Source of the DNA: Aquanectria penicillioides
Lineage: Eukaryota > Ascomycota > Sordariomycetes > Hypocreales > Nectriaceae
Length of the DNA stretch: 64,000 bases
Direction: 5' to 3'
Assembly: GCA_003415625.1 (NCBI GenBank)
Contig: PYIU01000006.1
Coordinates: 3,410,001-3,474,000, forward strand
Below the pieces are notes generated by a model, which was not told the DNA's origin, did no database searches, and worked only from the letters and a program-made list of their open reading frames with translations. Below are positions 19,522 through 30,814 of this stretch, in pieces (position 1 is the stretch's first letter; each line of letters opens with the position of its first letter). Position numbers and translations under genes: made by a program.

Positions 19522-22500
19522 ATGTCTCTGTACCGCATCGGAGTCGACGTCGGTGGGACAAACACCGACGCCGCCATCCTCGACATCCGCGCCTTTGACA
19601 GCCCCGGCCGCGGCGTGCTGGCGTCGCACAAGGCGTCGACGACCCCGGACATCACCAGCGGCATCGAGGCGGCCATCCGCGCGGTGCTGCAAGAGTCCAG
19701 CGTCGACCAGAGCCGCGTGCTGAGCGTCACCATCGGCACCACACACTTCATCAACGCCCTCGTCGAGGCCGACGCAAGGAGGCTGGACCGCGTCGCCGTC
19801 GTGCGCCTCTGCGGCCCCTTTACGAGGCAAATCCCTCCCTTTTCGGATTTCCCTGTCGGCCTGCGCAGCATCCTCGACGGCGGCGCATACTACCTGGACG
19901 GGGGTCACGAAATTGACGGGCGCGAGATTGCGCCACTCAACCCGCAGCAAATCAGCGACGCAGCGCAGCGCATCGTCGCCAGCGGCATCAGGGCCGTTGC
20001 GCTGGTCGGCGTCTTCTCGCCGCTGGACTACGAGGGCGCCCACGAGGAGCGCGCGAAGCGGATGCTGCTGGAGGCGGCGCCGGAGCTCGAGGTTGTGTGC
20101 TCGCACGACATTGGGCCGACGGGCTTCCTGGAACGCGAGAATGCCACCATCCTCAACGCCGCCATCCTCAGGACCGGCCACCGTGTCAAGCGAGGCTTCA
20201 AGCGGGCCATGGCTCGGCTGAAGCTGTCGTGCCCGGTGTATCTGTCCCAGAACGACGGGACGCTGATCGACGCCGAGACGGCAGCCGAGTACCCAATCAA
20301 GACGTTTGCCAGTGGTCCGACCAACAGCATGACTGGCGCAGCTTTCTTGGCGGGCATTGACCACCAGAATGAGAAAACATCAGGTGCTACTTCAGGTGCT
20401 ACAGATGCTACAGATGCTAATGCCTCGGGTCTCGAGACGGAACCACAGGTCCTCGTCGTCGACATTGGCGGCACCACTACGGATGTATGCGCCCTGCTTC
20501 CGTCTGGGTTCCCTCGACAGGCCCCCGGGTTCGTCGAGGTTGGAGGCGTTCGAACGGCCTTCTCCATGCCCGAGGTGGTGTCGATCGGCCTGGGGGGCGG
20601 AAGCAAGGTTCGCGTTGACGCGGCCGAGGACGGGGGCAAGGTTGCGGTTGCGGTTGGGCCGGGGTCGGTTGGGCACTTTATACAGCAGCAGGCAAAGGTG
20701 TTTGGTGGGCAGACACTCACGGCGACGGACGTCGTTGTGGCCATGGGCAGAGGCGAGCTGGGAGATGCGGCGCTGGTCAGGGACGTGCCGCAAGCCGTGG
20801 TCGAGGCCGCCGGTAAGGAGATTAAGCGGATGCTGGAGAGCGTCATTGAGCAGATGAAGGTATCGTCGGCCCCCGTGCACGTTCTGCTGGTCGGCGGTGG
20901 CGCGATGCTCGTCACCGAGGACCTCGCAGGCGTGGATAAGTGCATCCGTCCCATCCATCAGGGCGCCGCCAACGCCGTAGGAGCCGCCATTGCCAAGGTG
21001 TCGGGAGACATTGACATTGTCGAGATCCCCGACGGCCGCGACGAGAAGATCGTCATGGACGCGGCGCGCCAAAAAGCCATTGACCTGGCCGTGCAAAAGG
21101 GCGCCGCGCGCGACTCGGTCGAGATTGTCGAGATCAACAAGATGCCACTGCAGTACATGCACAACGGAGCGATCCGCATCCAGATTAGAGCCGTGGGCCG
21201 TCTATCTATCCCAGACGAACTCACTCCTCCTCCCACTCCCCCCATGTCGGATGTGGAAGATTCCAAGGACGAGGACGAGGGTCAGAAGATTAGCATCCCC
21301 AACGCCCTGGAGCCCACCACCAAGCCGTCGCTCCGCGTTGATCTGGCCACCTACCGCCCCGATGTGCGGGACGGCATCTGGTATGTGTCGGAAGTAGATC
21401 TCGAGCTGATGTCGACGGGATGTGGAGTCCTCGGCACTGGCGGCGGCGGGCCAACCCACCACGAGTACCTCAAGGGTCTGCACGCCCTGCGGACGAGCCC
21501 CAGGGGGAAGATGAGGATCATATCGCCCAAGGCCTTGAAGGACACTGACACGGTGTGCTTTGGGTCATGGTACGGCAGTCCTAGCGTAATCAACGAGCGT
21601 ATCGCCGGGGGAAACGAGATTCCTGACGGTGTAGAGGCCGTCAAGAAGGTCCTGGGCATCAAGACGTTTGAGGGCATGTTTACTGACGAGATGTACGTTT
21701 CCCTGCCCTTTATCCAATTTGCCTGCTTTTCTTTTCTTTTCTTTTTTCCTTTTTTTTTCTTTCTTTTTTCAATATTTCTTTTTCATCATGCTAACCGACA
21801 TTAGCGGAGGCGGAAACGGGATGAGCGCCTTTCCAACGGGCGTCCACTTTGACGTCCCCATTATTGATGGCGATGCCATGGGCAGAGCCTATCCCACAAT
21901 GTACCATGGTACGACAGCCCTGCATCTGCATGTTTCAAAGCTAACGCATCCTCTAAGCTACTTTCAGTGTCTACGGCCACTCTCTAGCCCCATGCGTCCT
22001 CGCGGATGCTAGGGGCAACTCTTCCGTCGTCATGGTAAGCGCCTAACCACGCCTGATCCGTCCGATGAGACCGCTTGTCCTGACATTGCCTAGAGCACGG
22101 ATACTCCCGTGCGCCTCGAGAGCATCCTGCGAACCACGGCCATCGAGCTTGGCCTGGGCTGCGCAGTGTGCGCGAACCCGCTGCCCGGCTCCGCCGTCAA
22201 GGAGCACGGCGTGCCCAACACCTTGTCGCAGGCCTGGTACCTGGGGCGGGCGGTGCACATGGCTCGCCGCAAGAAAATAAGCTACGTGGACGCTATCGTG
22301 AGTTACCCAATCTTACCTGCAGCGTCATGTAGGCGTGGACTGACATTTGCGGTGGTACAGTTCGATGTGTGTGCCGGCAAGCTCTTGTTCACCGGCAAGA
22401 TTGTCGACGTGCGGCGATACATTGGGGGCGGCTACACCATGGGCGCCGTCGTCATCGAGCCTCTGAAGGAGGAGGACCGCGACCCGTCAAACAGGAGCAA

Positions 22501-22843
22501 GCAGGCCGTGCCGACCGACAGGCACATGACGATTCCCTTCCAGAACGAGTATCTTTACGCCGCCCTCACAGATGCAGCCGGCACCGAGGAGACGCAGGAG
22601 GTGGTGTGCACGGTTCCTGACCTGATCTCCATCCTGGGCCAGGACGGCGAGGCCATTGGATCTCAGGACCTGCGATACGGGCTCCGCGTCAACGTTATTG
22701 CGCTCCCCGCGCACCCGCTGTGGAAGACGGACCGGGGCATGAAGGTTGGCGGACCCGAGAACTTTGGGTTGAAGATGGCCTTTGTGGGCGTCAACAACGC
22801 CTTTGTCGAGTCGCGAAGCGTCATTGACGAGTTTGGCCAGTAA
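19522..22843 (+). CDS. Hydantoinase (HyuA-like) fused to DUF917 domain
   Basis: Exons 19522..21692, 21805..21908, 21958..22034, 22094..22297 and 22361..22843; all phases fit, giving 1012 residues. Residues about 1-600 are a hydantoinase A / oxoprolinase-type ATP-dependent amidohydrolase. Two phosphate-binding signatures are visible (GVDVGGTNTDAAIL near the N-terminus and VDIGGTTTDVCAL), plus IGTTHFINAL and LVGGGAML. Residues about 640-1012 are a DUF917 domain (S-methylthiohydantoin desulfurase type), with GCGVLGTGGGGP, CFGSWYGSP and GGGYTMG. Family knowledge suggests opening of a cyclic amide such as hydantoin or a thiohydantoin; the exact substrate is unknown. I use the ATG before SLYRIG because the longer frame upstream lacks an ATG. 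The first intron has a long pyrimidine tract. Adjacent permease and regulator support a small catabolic module. Confidence 0.88.
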
Positions 22844-23738
22844 TGTGACCAGTGGAGCATAATGGACCGTGGCATGGATATGACGACCTGTATGAAGATA
22901 TGATGCATAGATTCCCGGTATACAACACCAATGCATGAGCATGCGTTGCTATGAGACTGTGCCCAGACTATAGGTAGCAGTGCTTAATTCAACTGTCAGT
23001 TCGAGACTCTCCTCCACAGTTCTAGACTTCTAGTGAATGATGAGCAGTTATAGCTAGGCCAAGAGCTGCAATGCCCAGATGAGCTACGCAGATACTTTTC
23101 TCCGTTCATCCTCGCCCCACCGACTCTTCATGTTGATAGTATTGACAACTACCCTATGCCAATCATAATTGTAGCACACTTAACTGTGACACTGCGATGC
23201 TCATCTAGAGTGCCGGGTCTGCCCAACTCCGGGTCAACGGGCGTATCACAGGCTATTACCCAAACTACCGGCACAATCCGTGCCATCGAGTGTAACCGTT
23301 CACGCAACCTACATCTATTCTCGCCTTCAACCACCCTGCCACACCGGAAGAATACAACATCCCCATCGCATCCGTACAAGCTTCAGACTAAAGACCCCAT
23401 GTGACTACCAGCTGAATCATATACACGTCATTCAAGCATTCGAGTCACATTGACTTCTGCGGGCCCGCATCGTGTGCGGATGCGGGTCCGCACGAGGATC
23501 TTGCGGCGCAGGTTGGGGTCGATTCGGGTGACGATCCGAATTGGTGCAGAATACAATTTTCATTGTATGAGGAGTGCAAGGAACTGGGAAGTTGATTCAG
23601 ATGAATGCGCTTGTAGGCATGAATGCGCTTGTAGGGTAGGGCAATCACGAGTGCGGACCAAGAGCAGAGTTGTCAATGGCGCTGCAAGAGAACATCAATA
23701 TTAACGCTTCGATTACCAGATAGTGTACAGCCATTTGC
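22844..23738. other. Convergent intergenic region
   Basis: This 895-bp gap separates the 3' ends of the hydantoinase and the AlcR-like gene. No credible exon. It holds a dense cluster of TGCGG motifs (23458-23506, separate entry). It also has a 17-bp near-perfect direct repeat containing AATGCGCTTGTAGG at 23602-23636. Confidence 0.5.
23458..23506. promoter_or_regulatory. Cluster of six TGCGG (AlcR-type) motifs
   Basis: TGCGG at 23458, 23475, 23481 and 23502, and the complement CCGCA at 23465 and 23488, all within 49 bp and in direct and inverted order. AlcR of Aspergillus nidulans recognises GCGG-core sites of this kind, and an AlcR-like gene ends 230 bp away. No gene start lies next to the cluster, so its role is unclear. 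Confidence 0.5.
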
Positions 23739-26388
23739 CTATTTTCTCATCCCATCCGCTGCTATCGACAAAACATCTGCAATTTTCCGCGCCATGTCCG
23801 ACTTCTTCCCCAACAGCCACAGCCCCTTTATGCATTCTTCGGCCCGCTCCAGACTGTCCCTGAAATCCTCGTTGTGGCCCAGCGTGGCCCTCCCGTACCG
23901 CAGCGATTCGTCCGCCTCGCCCAGCAGAATCACCGACGCTTTGCTAAACGCCCTTATCAAGATCATGGTCCAGGGCTCGGTTAATATGGTCCCTTCGTTG
24001 ACCGCGTGGTGAAAGTCTGGCAGCTGGGGGATCGACGACGCCGCCTCTTCCGGCGGTGGCGTTGCGGCGCTGGCCAGGTCAGATAGTTCCCGCACGCTTG
24101 ATTCCCGTATCCTCGAGGCCATCCTGCTGTTGACGCGGCTCCGGGCCTCGGCGTTGACGCCCAGGCTGTGCTCGTCCACGAACTCGACCAGATCCGCCAG
24201 CATCAGGGCGGCGAGGTGCCAGTGCGCCGAGATGCACACGAACCAGCTCTGTATCCTCGGCGGCACCGCGTCAAAGTGCTGCACCAGCTCCCGGAAGAAG
24301 GACCCGTACGTCATGTTCCAGTACCGATACACCGAGGTGGTGCTCCTGATGATCTCCTCGACCTTTTGGCCGCGGCCGCCCTTTCGAAGAATATTCTGCA
24401 AGTAGGACACGTGCCTGAAGAGGAGGACCTTGACCGGCGCCGATTTGGTGACGGCCTCTGCGGCCGCTTCGTAGGAGCACGGCCAGCGGAGAAATTTTGC
24501 GGGCTCGTCGAGGTCGTCCTGGATGAAGACGTCAATCTTCCAGCGCCCGCCCGTGTTTTCCTCCGGCTCTGCCGTGTAGAGCTCCTCCTGGACCGTAGAA
24601 TGCTGGCAGTCCTCGTCGGCTACCACGACGGGCCGCTCGTTCATCGATGACGAAACCGTGTCAAACATGACGGCGAGCCAGTAGAGCAGCCCAATTGTGC
24701 TCTTGTCCTCGCTGCTCATGGCCGGGATGCTCTCCATGACCCTCGCGCTGTATCCGTCCTTGTTGCTGCATAGACCCCGCCGCGCAGAGTCGTATCGATA
24801 CTTGAGCGCGTGCATCTTTCGCGCCGCCCGCTCCATGTAGATCGGCGGGCCCTCCTTGGAAATGATGCCGTTGATCTGCGGCAAGATGGATGTTTTCACG
24901 TCCCCGGGTCCGTGGCCGCTGGAAAACATTGCCGGGTCGATGATTCCTGGGTGGTCCTCGATTGCCCACGGCTTCTGCGTCAAGCCAAAGATTAGTTCCG
25001 CGCAGACTACCTTGTACGACTCCAGCTCAGACACTTCGTGCAAGGCCCTCTGCGCCTGTTCCCAAAAGTGACGCTGTAGATTCCGGTCAAACTCTTCCGT
25101 CATTTCGTCTGCGAGGTCGTCTGCCAGCGTATCCTCGTTGCTGTCCCTCGATGGCTGTCTCTGCCTCTGACGCCGGCTTCCCTGCGCCCACTGCGTAGCA
25201 AACGCCATGATGGATAGATGCAGCGCCCGCACAGCTGCTTGGTCTTCCGACCGTCCCAGCTGTATCATCTTGGTCGACTGGGCCACGCGGTCAAGCTTGA
25301 TGGTTCTGCGGTAGATCCGGTTCGACCAAAACGGGCCCCATTCCTTCTTGAGATTGGCCGTGCTCACGACATCCGGGTTCCAGCGCTGGGTTTTGTAAGG
25401 ACATGTGACTTCTGTAAGCCAGCACGACAGGTTGTGCTCGAAAACATCGTGGTAAATCTGTAGTAAATTTGTCGAAATGAGTTGGTTGTTCGACCTGGCC
25501 ATCATGGTCTGGTCGATGGAAAACGGCGACAGCGACCGCTGGTAGTCGCTCCAGCCGCTCGATCGTCGGCGTCTTTTGGAGGCCGGCCACGCGCCGCTCC
25601 CCGAGTGACGCGACTGAGATGAAGAAATGGACTGGCTCCCTGAGCACGTCTCGGGGAGTTGCCAGGCCGGAGGATACAGGTCCAGGTCGAGCTCGGCCTG
25701 CGGTGCAGAGATGTCCGAGGAGGTGGAGACGTTGCGGGAGCCGGTTGCGAGGTCGGCGGAAGATGCCGCGAGGCCGCTGAAGCCGTGGAGCGAAGCATCT
25801 TGCAACTCGGCCTGCGATGCCTCTTCCTCCAGGATCCCATCCAGGTCCAAGGGATTCAGCGAGGTGCCTGGAATCGCGGCGGTTAGATCAATGTCGGCGA
25901 GCGACACGTTGGGGAAAATGAGTTCCGGGATCTGAGTCGGGTCCTGCAACAGCGCCGACGCCGATCCGGGGTCAAACTCTTCGTCAATCTCTGCCGTCAC
26001 CCAAGGGGCGTCGTTTCCTGCGGTCGTCCTCTGGCGCTTTGCTGGGACGGGGTTTCGCGAGCGGTTACTGGTGCTCGACGTGGTGGACAGCGGCGCTCCG
26101 GATTGGAGCTGCGACAGCGCCCATTCCATGGTACAAGTCTTCTTAGTCTTCGAGCAGTAAGAGCATGGTTTGACTCTGGGCGTAGAGCCTGGGACCCGTC
26201 AGCACCACCCACATCGCACAGCTCAGCAACAGAGCCTCGCTCGCCCAACGAAACGTACCGTTGTGTTGATCGGACCCGGCCGCCTCGCCCGCGTCCACGG
26301 AACGGCGTCGCGCCAGATCCAAAGGCGGGGCATCGCAGGCTCTCTTGGACTTTCGGCACTGGTCGCACGAGTGGTTTTGGCGTCTCAT
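23739..26388 (-). CDS. AlcR-like zinc-cluster transcription activator
   Basis: Exons 26259..26388 and 23739..26188 (70-nt intron, GTACGT ... CAG); phases fit, giving 859 residues. The N-terminus RRQNHSCDQCRKSKRACDAP closely resembles the DNA-binding start of A. nidulans AlcR. The loop between the third and fourth cysteines is unusually long (about 32 residues), followed by CSYCSKTKKTC and TMEWALSQ, which matches AlcR's atypical layout. A Ser-rich and acidic linker and basic KRRRR (about 230) follow, then a helical regulatory region to the C-terminus. AlcR activates ethanol and other catabolic genes through GCGG-core sites. Here the neighbouring serine hydrolase and monooxygenase share a promoter with ten such motifs, so they are the predicted targets. 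Whether it senses a ketone, alcohol or other inducer is unknown. Confidence 0.85.
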
Positions 26389-26895
26389 ACTTGGATTCTC
26401 GCCCGCGGACGGACGCGGGGCTCTTGGACAAGGCGAGCAGGCTCACGCCGGGACAATACAGCTCCCTCCTGATCAGGAACCTCCAACGTGTTCGAGAGAA
26501 CTGGGAGAGCTGAGGATACCGAAACTGCTGGGGCTTCGCCTGTATTTTGGGCCTGGGATCCACTGGTTTCCCCGCTTCCCCGCATTATCCTGGCATCGAG
26601 ATGCAGCGTGCGTCAGCAGACTTGTCCAGATCTGGACGCGTGGGCTCGAGGGCATTTGCAGTTTGCGGGCTTCCGGGTCGATGGATGTCCGTAGGCTACT
26701 GTAGGTACGTCATAAGGGCCAAGTCCATCTGCACAGGGGATGTTGATGGGTGGCTGGGGTGGGAGTCGTTGACTCGTTGTTGAGAACGGGATACTTTGGT
26801 TGCATTGTGTGCCCGAGTGCAGACACAAGCGGAGAGTTGACGTGTTACTGTATTACAACTAGACTGAAACCAACTGACGTTGCAATACTGGTACA
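26389..26895. promoter_or_regulatory. Promoter of the AlcR-like gene
   Basis: A 507-bp gap upstream of the AlcR-like start codon, downstream of the hydrolase gene. Two isolated AlcR-type motifs occur (CCGCA at 26580, TGCGG at 26664), which could allow autoregulation, but two sites are not far above chance. Confidence 0.35.
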
Positions 26896-28236
26896 TCACT
26901 GCCCTTGGGCAATTGCTTGATAAACTTGAGCCTCGAGATTCACCCACAACCCCAGCACCTGTCCGTCTGCAAAAGGGAGAATCTGAGTGCAAATCATCCC
27001 TGCCACTCCGTTCTCGCGATCACACCACCACCAGAGATTCGGCAACCCTGCCCACTGCCCAGTCCCTGCCGATCGGCCAGTTGCTCCACCGTTGGGGAGC
27101 ATAAATGTGAGACCCCAGCCCTGCGGTGGGTTTCCGGAAACTGGATACAGTTCAGGGATCGGGTTGGTCAGATCGACCTTGGCCGCTGGGATAGACTGTC
27201 GTCCAAAGTTGGGAAACGGAGCGACTTGGTTTCGGAACATTTCCTCTACGGTTTCCTTGCGGAGGATCTGAGCGCCGGTGCGAGGGCACGTCCCGTCGTT
27301 CAAGAGCACGGCCAAAACCTCTGCATCGTGTTAGTTGCTGACGTCTGATTTGCCAGACACACACACTTACTGCAATATTCCTGGGGCTTTGCAAACATTC
27401 CTGCGCCGCCGCTGTTAAATACTCGCGCGGTTTCGGCCGCATCGTCCGGGTCGACAACTAGAGGAAGTCGAAGGAGATGGTCTCTGGGCCTCAACGTTCC
27501 ATCGGGATCTCGGCTATGCATGTACGCCAGCCGAGCCCGCATCTCTTTGCTGGGGATCATTGACATATTTTTGAGCCCGAGAGGCTCAAAGACGTACTTT
27601 TTCAAGTACGCATTGAGCGTGAGGCCAGTTGCTCTCTCTAGAGCAAGTCCAGCCCAGTCAATTCCAAGCTGCATCGTTAGCAATCGTCAATCAACGGGAT
27701 GGTGTACATACTCCGTATTCCCAGCCCTCGCCGGGTTGAAACAGCAGCGGAAGCTTAATGTCTTCGAACCTGCCAGAAAACTCATCGCCGCCAACAGGAA
27801 GGGCATAATCCCTTAGCCTTTCATTAAAGAATGTATAGCCGCACCCAGACGTGTGGCTCAGCAGCATCCGCAGGGTGATGGTCTTCTTCTTCTCTTCCAG
27901 CTTTCCGTCAGGTCGCAGGACCTTTAGTTCCTTCAACTCGGGGCAGAGGGTCTCCAGATGATCTCCATCATCCAGATTCAAGACGCCCTGCTCAACAAGT
28001 TGCATGCATGCCACACCTGTGAGCATCTTGGTGCAAGAGGCAATCCAGAAAATGCTGTCAAGGTTCATGGGATCAGAGGACGCCACTCCCCGCTTACCCG
28101 CGGAATGGGCAAACAGGTCGTTGCCATCTTTGCCAACGACAACAACAGTGGCTCCTGGGATGCCTTTATCCTGGTTGGAGCAAGCTGCGTCCACGGTTTC
28201 CCGCAGACGGGACAAAACTTGAGCATTGAATGGCAT
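26896..28236 (-). CDS. Beta-lactamase-fold serine hydrolase / esterase
   Basis: Exons 27712..28236, 27371..27668 and 26896..27320; phases fit, giving 415 residues. Class C beta-lactamase / LovD-type family (esterase, transesterase). The catalytic SxxK is seen as ASCTKML in the first exon; LRMLLSHTSG, FQPGEGWEYG and GLALERATG are family features. No signal peptide, so intracellular. In this family active members cleave or transfer acyl groups; true beta-lactamases are rare in fungi. It is divergent from a Baeyer-Villiger monooxygenase whose products are esters or lactones, so hydrolysis of that ester is the natural guess. The intervening promoter is packed with TGCGG motifs. Confidence 0.85.
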
Positions 28237-28411
28237 AATGAACTAGTAAATTGGTATGAGACGGGTATGAGCGATGACAATCTAATCTGTGGTACACTCG
28301 GCTATTTAATACTTCCCCGCGATGAACCTACCAAACCAAGCATTACTTAGGGTTCACAGGGATGATCCTGAACATAATGTAGAGAGTCACCTGCCATCAT
28401 TGGTAGCTCGG

Positions 28412-28671
28412 TGCGGAGCCGTTTTGCGGGGCCGCGAAGATCTTTGCGGAGAGGCACAGTGATGCGGTTCCGCATCCGCACGCGATCCTCACTGGATGTG
28501 CATGCTCGAGTCTCATTGGTTATTCAACACGTTTGTACAGCCTCCGCAAGATGCCGTGCTGGAGATGCTGTGCTGGAGATGCTGTGCTGGAGATGCCAAT
28601 CGTGAGGAGAAGTGCGGATCGTTCGAGGCAGGCTAGTTTCGGATTCATGTGCGGAGATGGATCAATCCGCA
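28412..28671. promoter_or_regulatory. Array of ten TGCGG (AlcR-type) sites in a divergent promoter
   Basis: TGCGG at 28412, 28425, 28445, 28463, 28613 and 28650; the complement CCGCA at 28470, 28476, 28544 and 28667. About one is expected by chance on both strands of the 575-bp gap. The core at 28463-28480 has one site facing two inverted ones. It lies between the hydrolase start (28236) and the monooxygenase start (28812). Likely target of the AlcR-like protein encoded at 23739-26388. Confidence 0.7.
28556..28597. repeat. 14-bp tandem triplication
   Basis: Three consecutive copies of GTGCTGGAGATGCT (the last with one mismatch) inside the divergent promoter, between TGCGG sites. Confidence 0.85.
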
Positions 28672-28710
28672 GTGTAACATGCTGGAATGGAAATGCGTAG
28701 ACTCGTCTTC

Positions 28711-28718
28711 TATAAATA
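28711..28718 (+). promoter_or_regulatory. TATA box of the Baeyer-Villiger monooxygenase gene
   Basis: TATAAATA lies 94 bp before the ATG at 28812, followed by CA-rich sequence typical of a fungal 5' leader. A strong TATA box fits an inducible gene. Confidence 0.6.
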
Positions 28719-28811
28719 CGAGATGAATTCCTTCAGAGCTTTGATATCAACTCAGAATAACAACAATTCACTCTTATAGCTACTTAACTCAATACTCTTA
28801 TCTTGATTACA

Positions 28812-30692
28812 ATGGGCGAACCAATCCCGGCACGAACCAAAAAGTTCAACACTGAGCTGACGGATTACTCCATCCGCCATGCTGAAAAGACTGGTCCTTA
28901 TGCTGATAACCTCGAGGTCGATGCCTTGGTTGTCGGTGCCGGCTTTGGTAAGTTTGTCGTGGCCCTTTATAACATGTCTAACGTGTGCAGCTGGAATCTT
29001 TATGCTCAAGACCCTTCGGGATCGCGGCTTAAAGACAGTCATCTTTGAGGCTGGAAATGACACTGGTGGTACCTGGCGATGGAACTGTTATCCAGGAGCC
29101 ATGGTCGACTCCGAGGTCCCAGAGTATGAGTTTTCCTGGCCCGAGGTTTGGAAGACGTGGAACTGGCCCAGCAACTACCCTACATACAAGGACCTTCGGG
29201 CCTACTTTGACCACGTCGACAAGGTTATTGATATCAAGAAGGACTGTGCCTTCAACACGGTAGTAGTCGGTGCCCACTTTGACACGGAGACTGGCAAATG
29301 GAACATCCGAACCGAGGATGGACGAGTTACAAAGGCCAAGTACTTGGTGCTCGGAACCGGATTTGTAAGTCTCTTGCCTCCATAGACGACTCCTCTGACC
29401 AAAGTAGGCTGCTAGACGATATATCCCAGACTGGCCCGGCATGGACAAGTTCAAGGGAGTGATTCACCACTCCTCATTCTGGCCCGATGAGAAGATTGAT
29501 GTCAAGGGCAAGCGCTGCGCTGTTATCGGAACCGGTGCATCTGGTGTGCAAATCGTGCAGGCATGGGGCCCTGAAGCAGGCAAGGTCGAGGTCTTCCAGC
29601 GAACCCCCAATCTGGCGGTGCCCATGCGCAAGAAGAAGCTCACCGTCGAGGACCAAGAAAAGGCCAAGAAGTTCTACCCTGAGTTGTTCCAGTACCGCGA
29701 GAAGAACTTTGCCGGCTTCCATTACGACTGGTATGAGAAGAACACTTTTGACGACACACCTGAGCAGAGGGAGGCTTTCTACGAGAACGTCTGGGTTGAC
29801 GGCGGCTTCCGATACTGGGTTGCCCTATACAAGGACAACCTTTACAGCGCAAAGGCTAACCAGGAGTCGTACAACTTCTGGGCCAAGAAGACCCGCGACC
29901 GCATCGGCGACCCAAAGGCGAGGGACATTCTTGCTCCATTGGATATGCCCCATTACTTTGGCATCAAGCGGCCGTGCCTCGAGTACAATTACTATGAGCA
30001 GTTCAACCGGCCCACAGTTGACGTTGTTGACATTAGGAATAACCCCATCAAGAGCTTCAGTGAGACCGGAATCACTCTTGAGGACGGAGAACACCACGAG
30101 TTCGATGTCATTGCTGTCGCTACTGGATTTGTAAGTCAATCCGCATCTTAAAGTAGAACAATGCTAACTTGGACAGGATATCGTGACTGGAGGTATGCAA
30201 CAAACTAGTGCGCCTGGATGATTAGCATGCTAACCTATCATAGTTATGACCCAACTCGGTCTGGAGAGCATCAACAACACCAAGCTTCAAGAGGAATGGG
30301 TTCCTGGTGCCAAGACCTATCTGGGCACCACGGTCAGCGGCTACCCCAACATGTTCCACATCTACGGTCCTCAGGCTCCGACTCTTCTGAGCAACGGACC
30401 GACCACAGTTGAGGTGCAAGGCCGATGGATTGCCGACTGCATCGAGAAGATGGAGTTGAACGACATCAAGTACATCAATCCCAAGCAGGAAGCTGCCGAC
30501 GCGTACAAGCAGCAGATTGTCAACAAGAACAACGAGATGCTCTTCCCCACCACCAGGTCGACCTACATGGGTGGCAGCATTCCCGGCAAGGTCTTTGAGC
30601 CGGTTTGCTTCCCTGGTGGAATTCCCGCCTATGCTATCCAGATTCGAAAGGCCTTGGATAATCTAGATGGGTTTGATGTTGTCAAGCGCTAG
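28812..30692 (+). CDS. Baeyer-Villiger flavin monooxygenase
   Basis: Exons 28812..28947, 28991..29364, 29408..30130, 30177..30192 and 30244..30692; phases fit, giving 565 residues. Two Rossmann motifs are visible: VVGAGFAGI for FAD near the N-terminus and VIGTGASGVQ for NADPH. Between them lies the fingerprint FKGVIHHSSFWP (FxGxxxHxxxWP), diagnostic of Baeyer-Villiger enzymes. GGTWRWNCYPGAMVD and ATGF segments also fit. The reaction converts a ketone plus O2 and NADPH to an ester or lactone. The fourth exon is only 16 nt. It shares a promoter with an esterase-type hydrolase and probably an AlcR-like activator, suggesting ketone catabolism. Substrate (cyclic, steroid or aliphatic ketone) cannot be told. 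Confidence 0.92.
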
Positions 30693-30814
30693 TGCCTGTC
30701 GGATGCTCCAGTCATGACATAACCATTGGATCATATTCATAACCTCTAGTTACTTGGAAAGATTTAGTCTTCAACATGATTTACTTCAATTGTCATCTCT
30801 ATATCTCTGCGATG

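Noticed and set aside
19477..20364. Long antisense ORF (295 residues) opposite the hydantoinase
   Set aside because: Result of high GC at third positions; composition is a mirror of the real gene and no family motif is present.
24168..24650. Plus-strand ORF opposite the AlcR-like gene
   Set aside because: Antisense shadow; the opposite strand encodes a complete 859-residue regulator.
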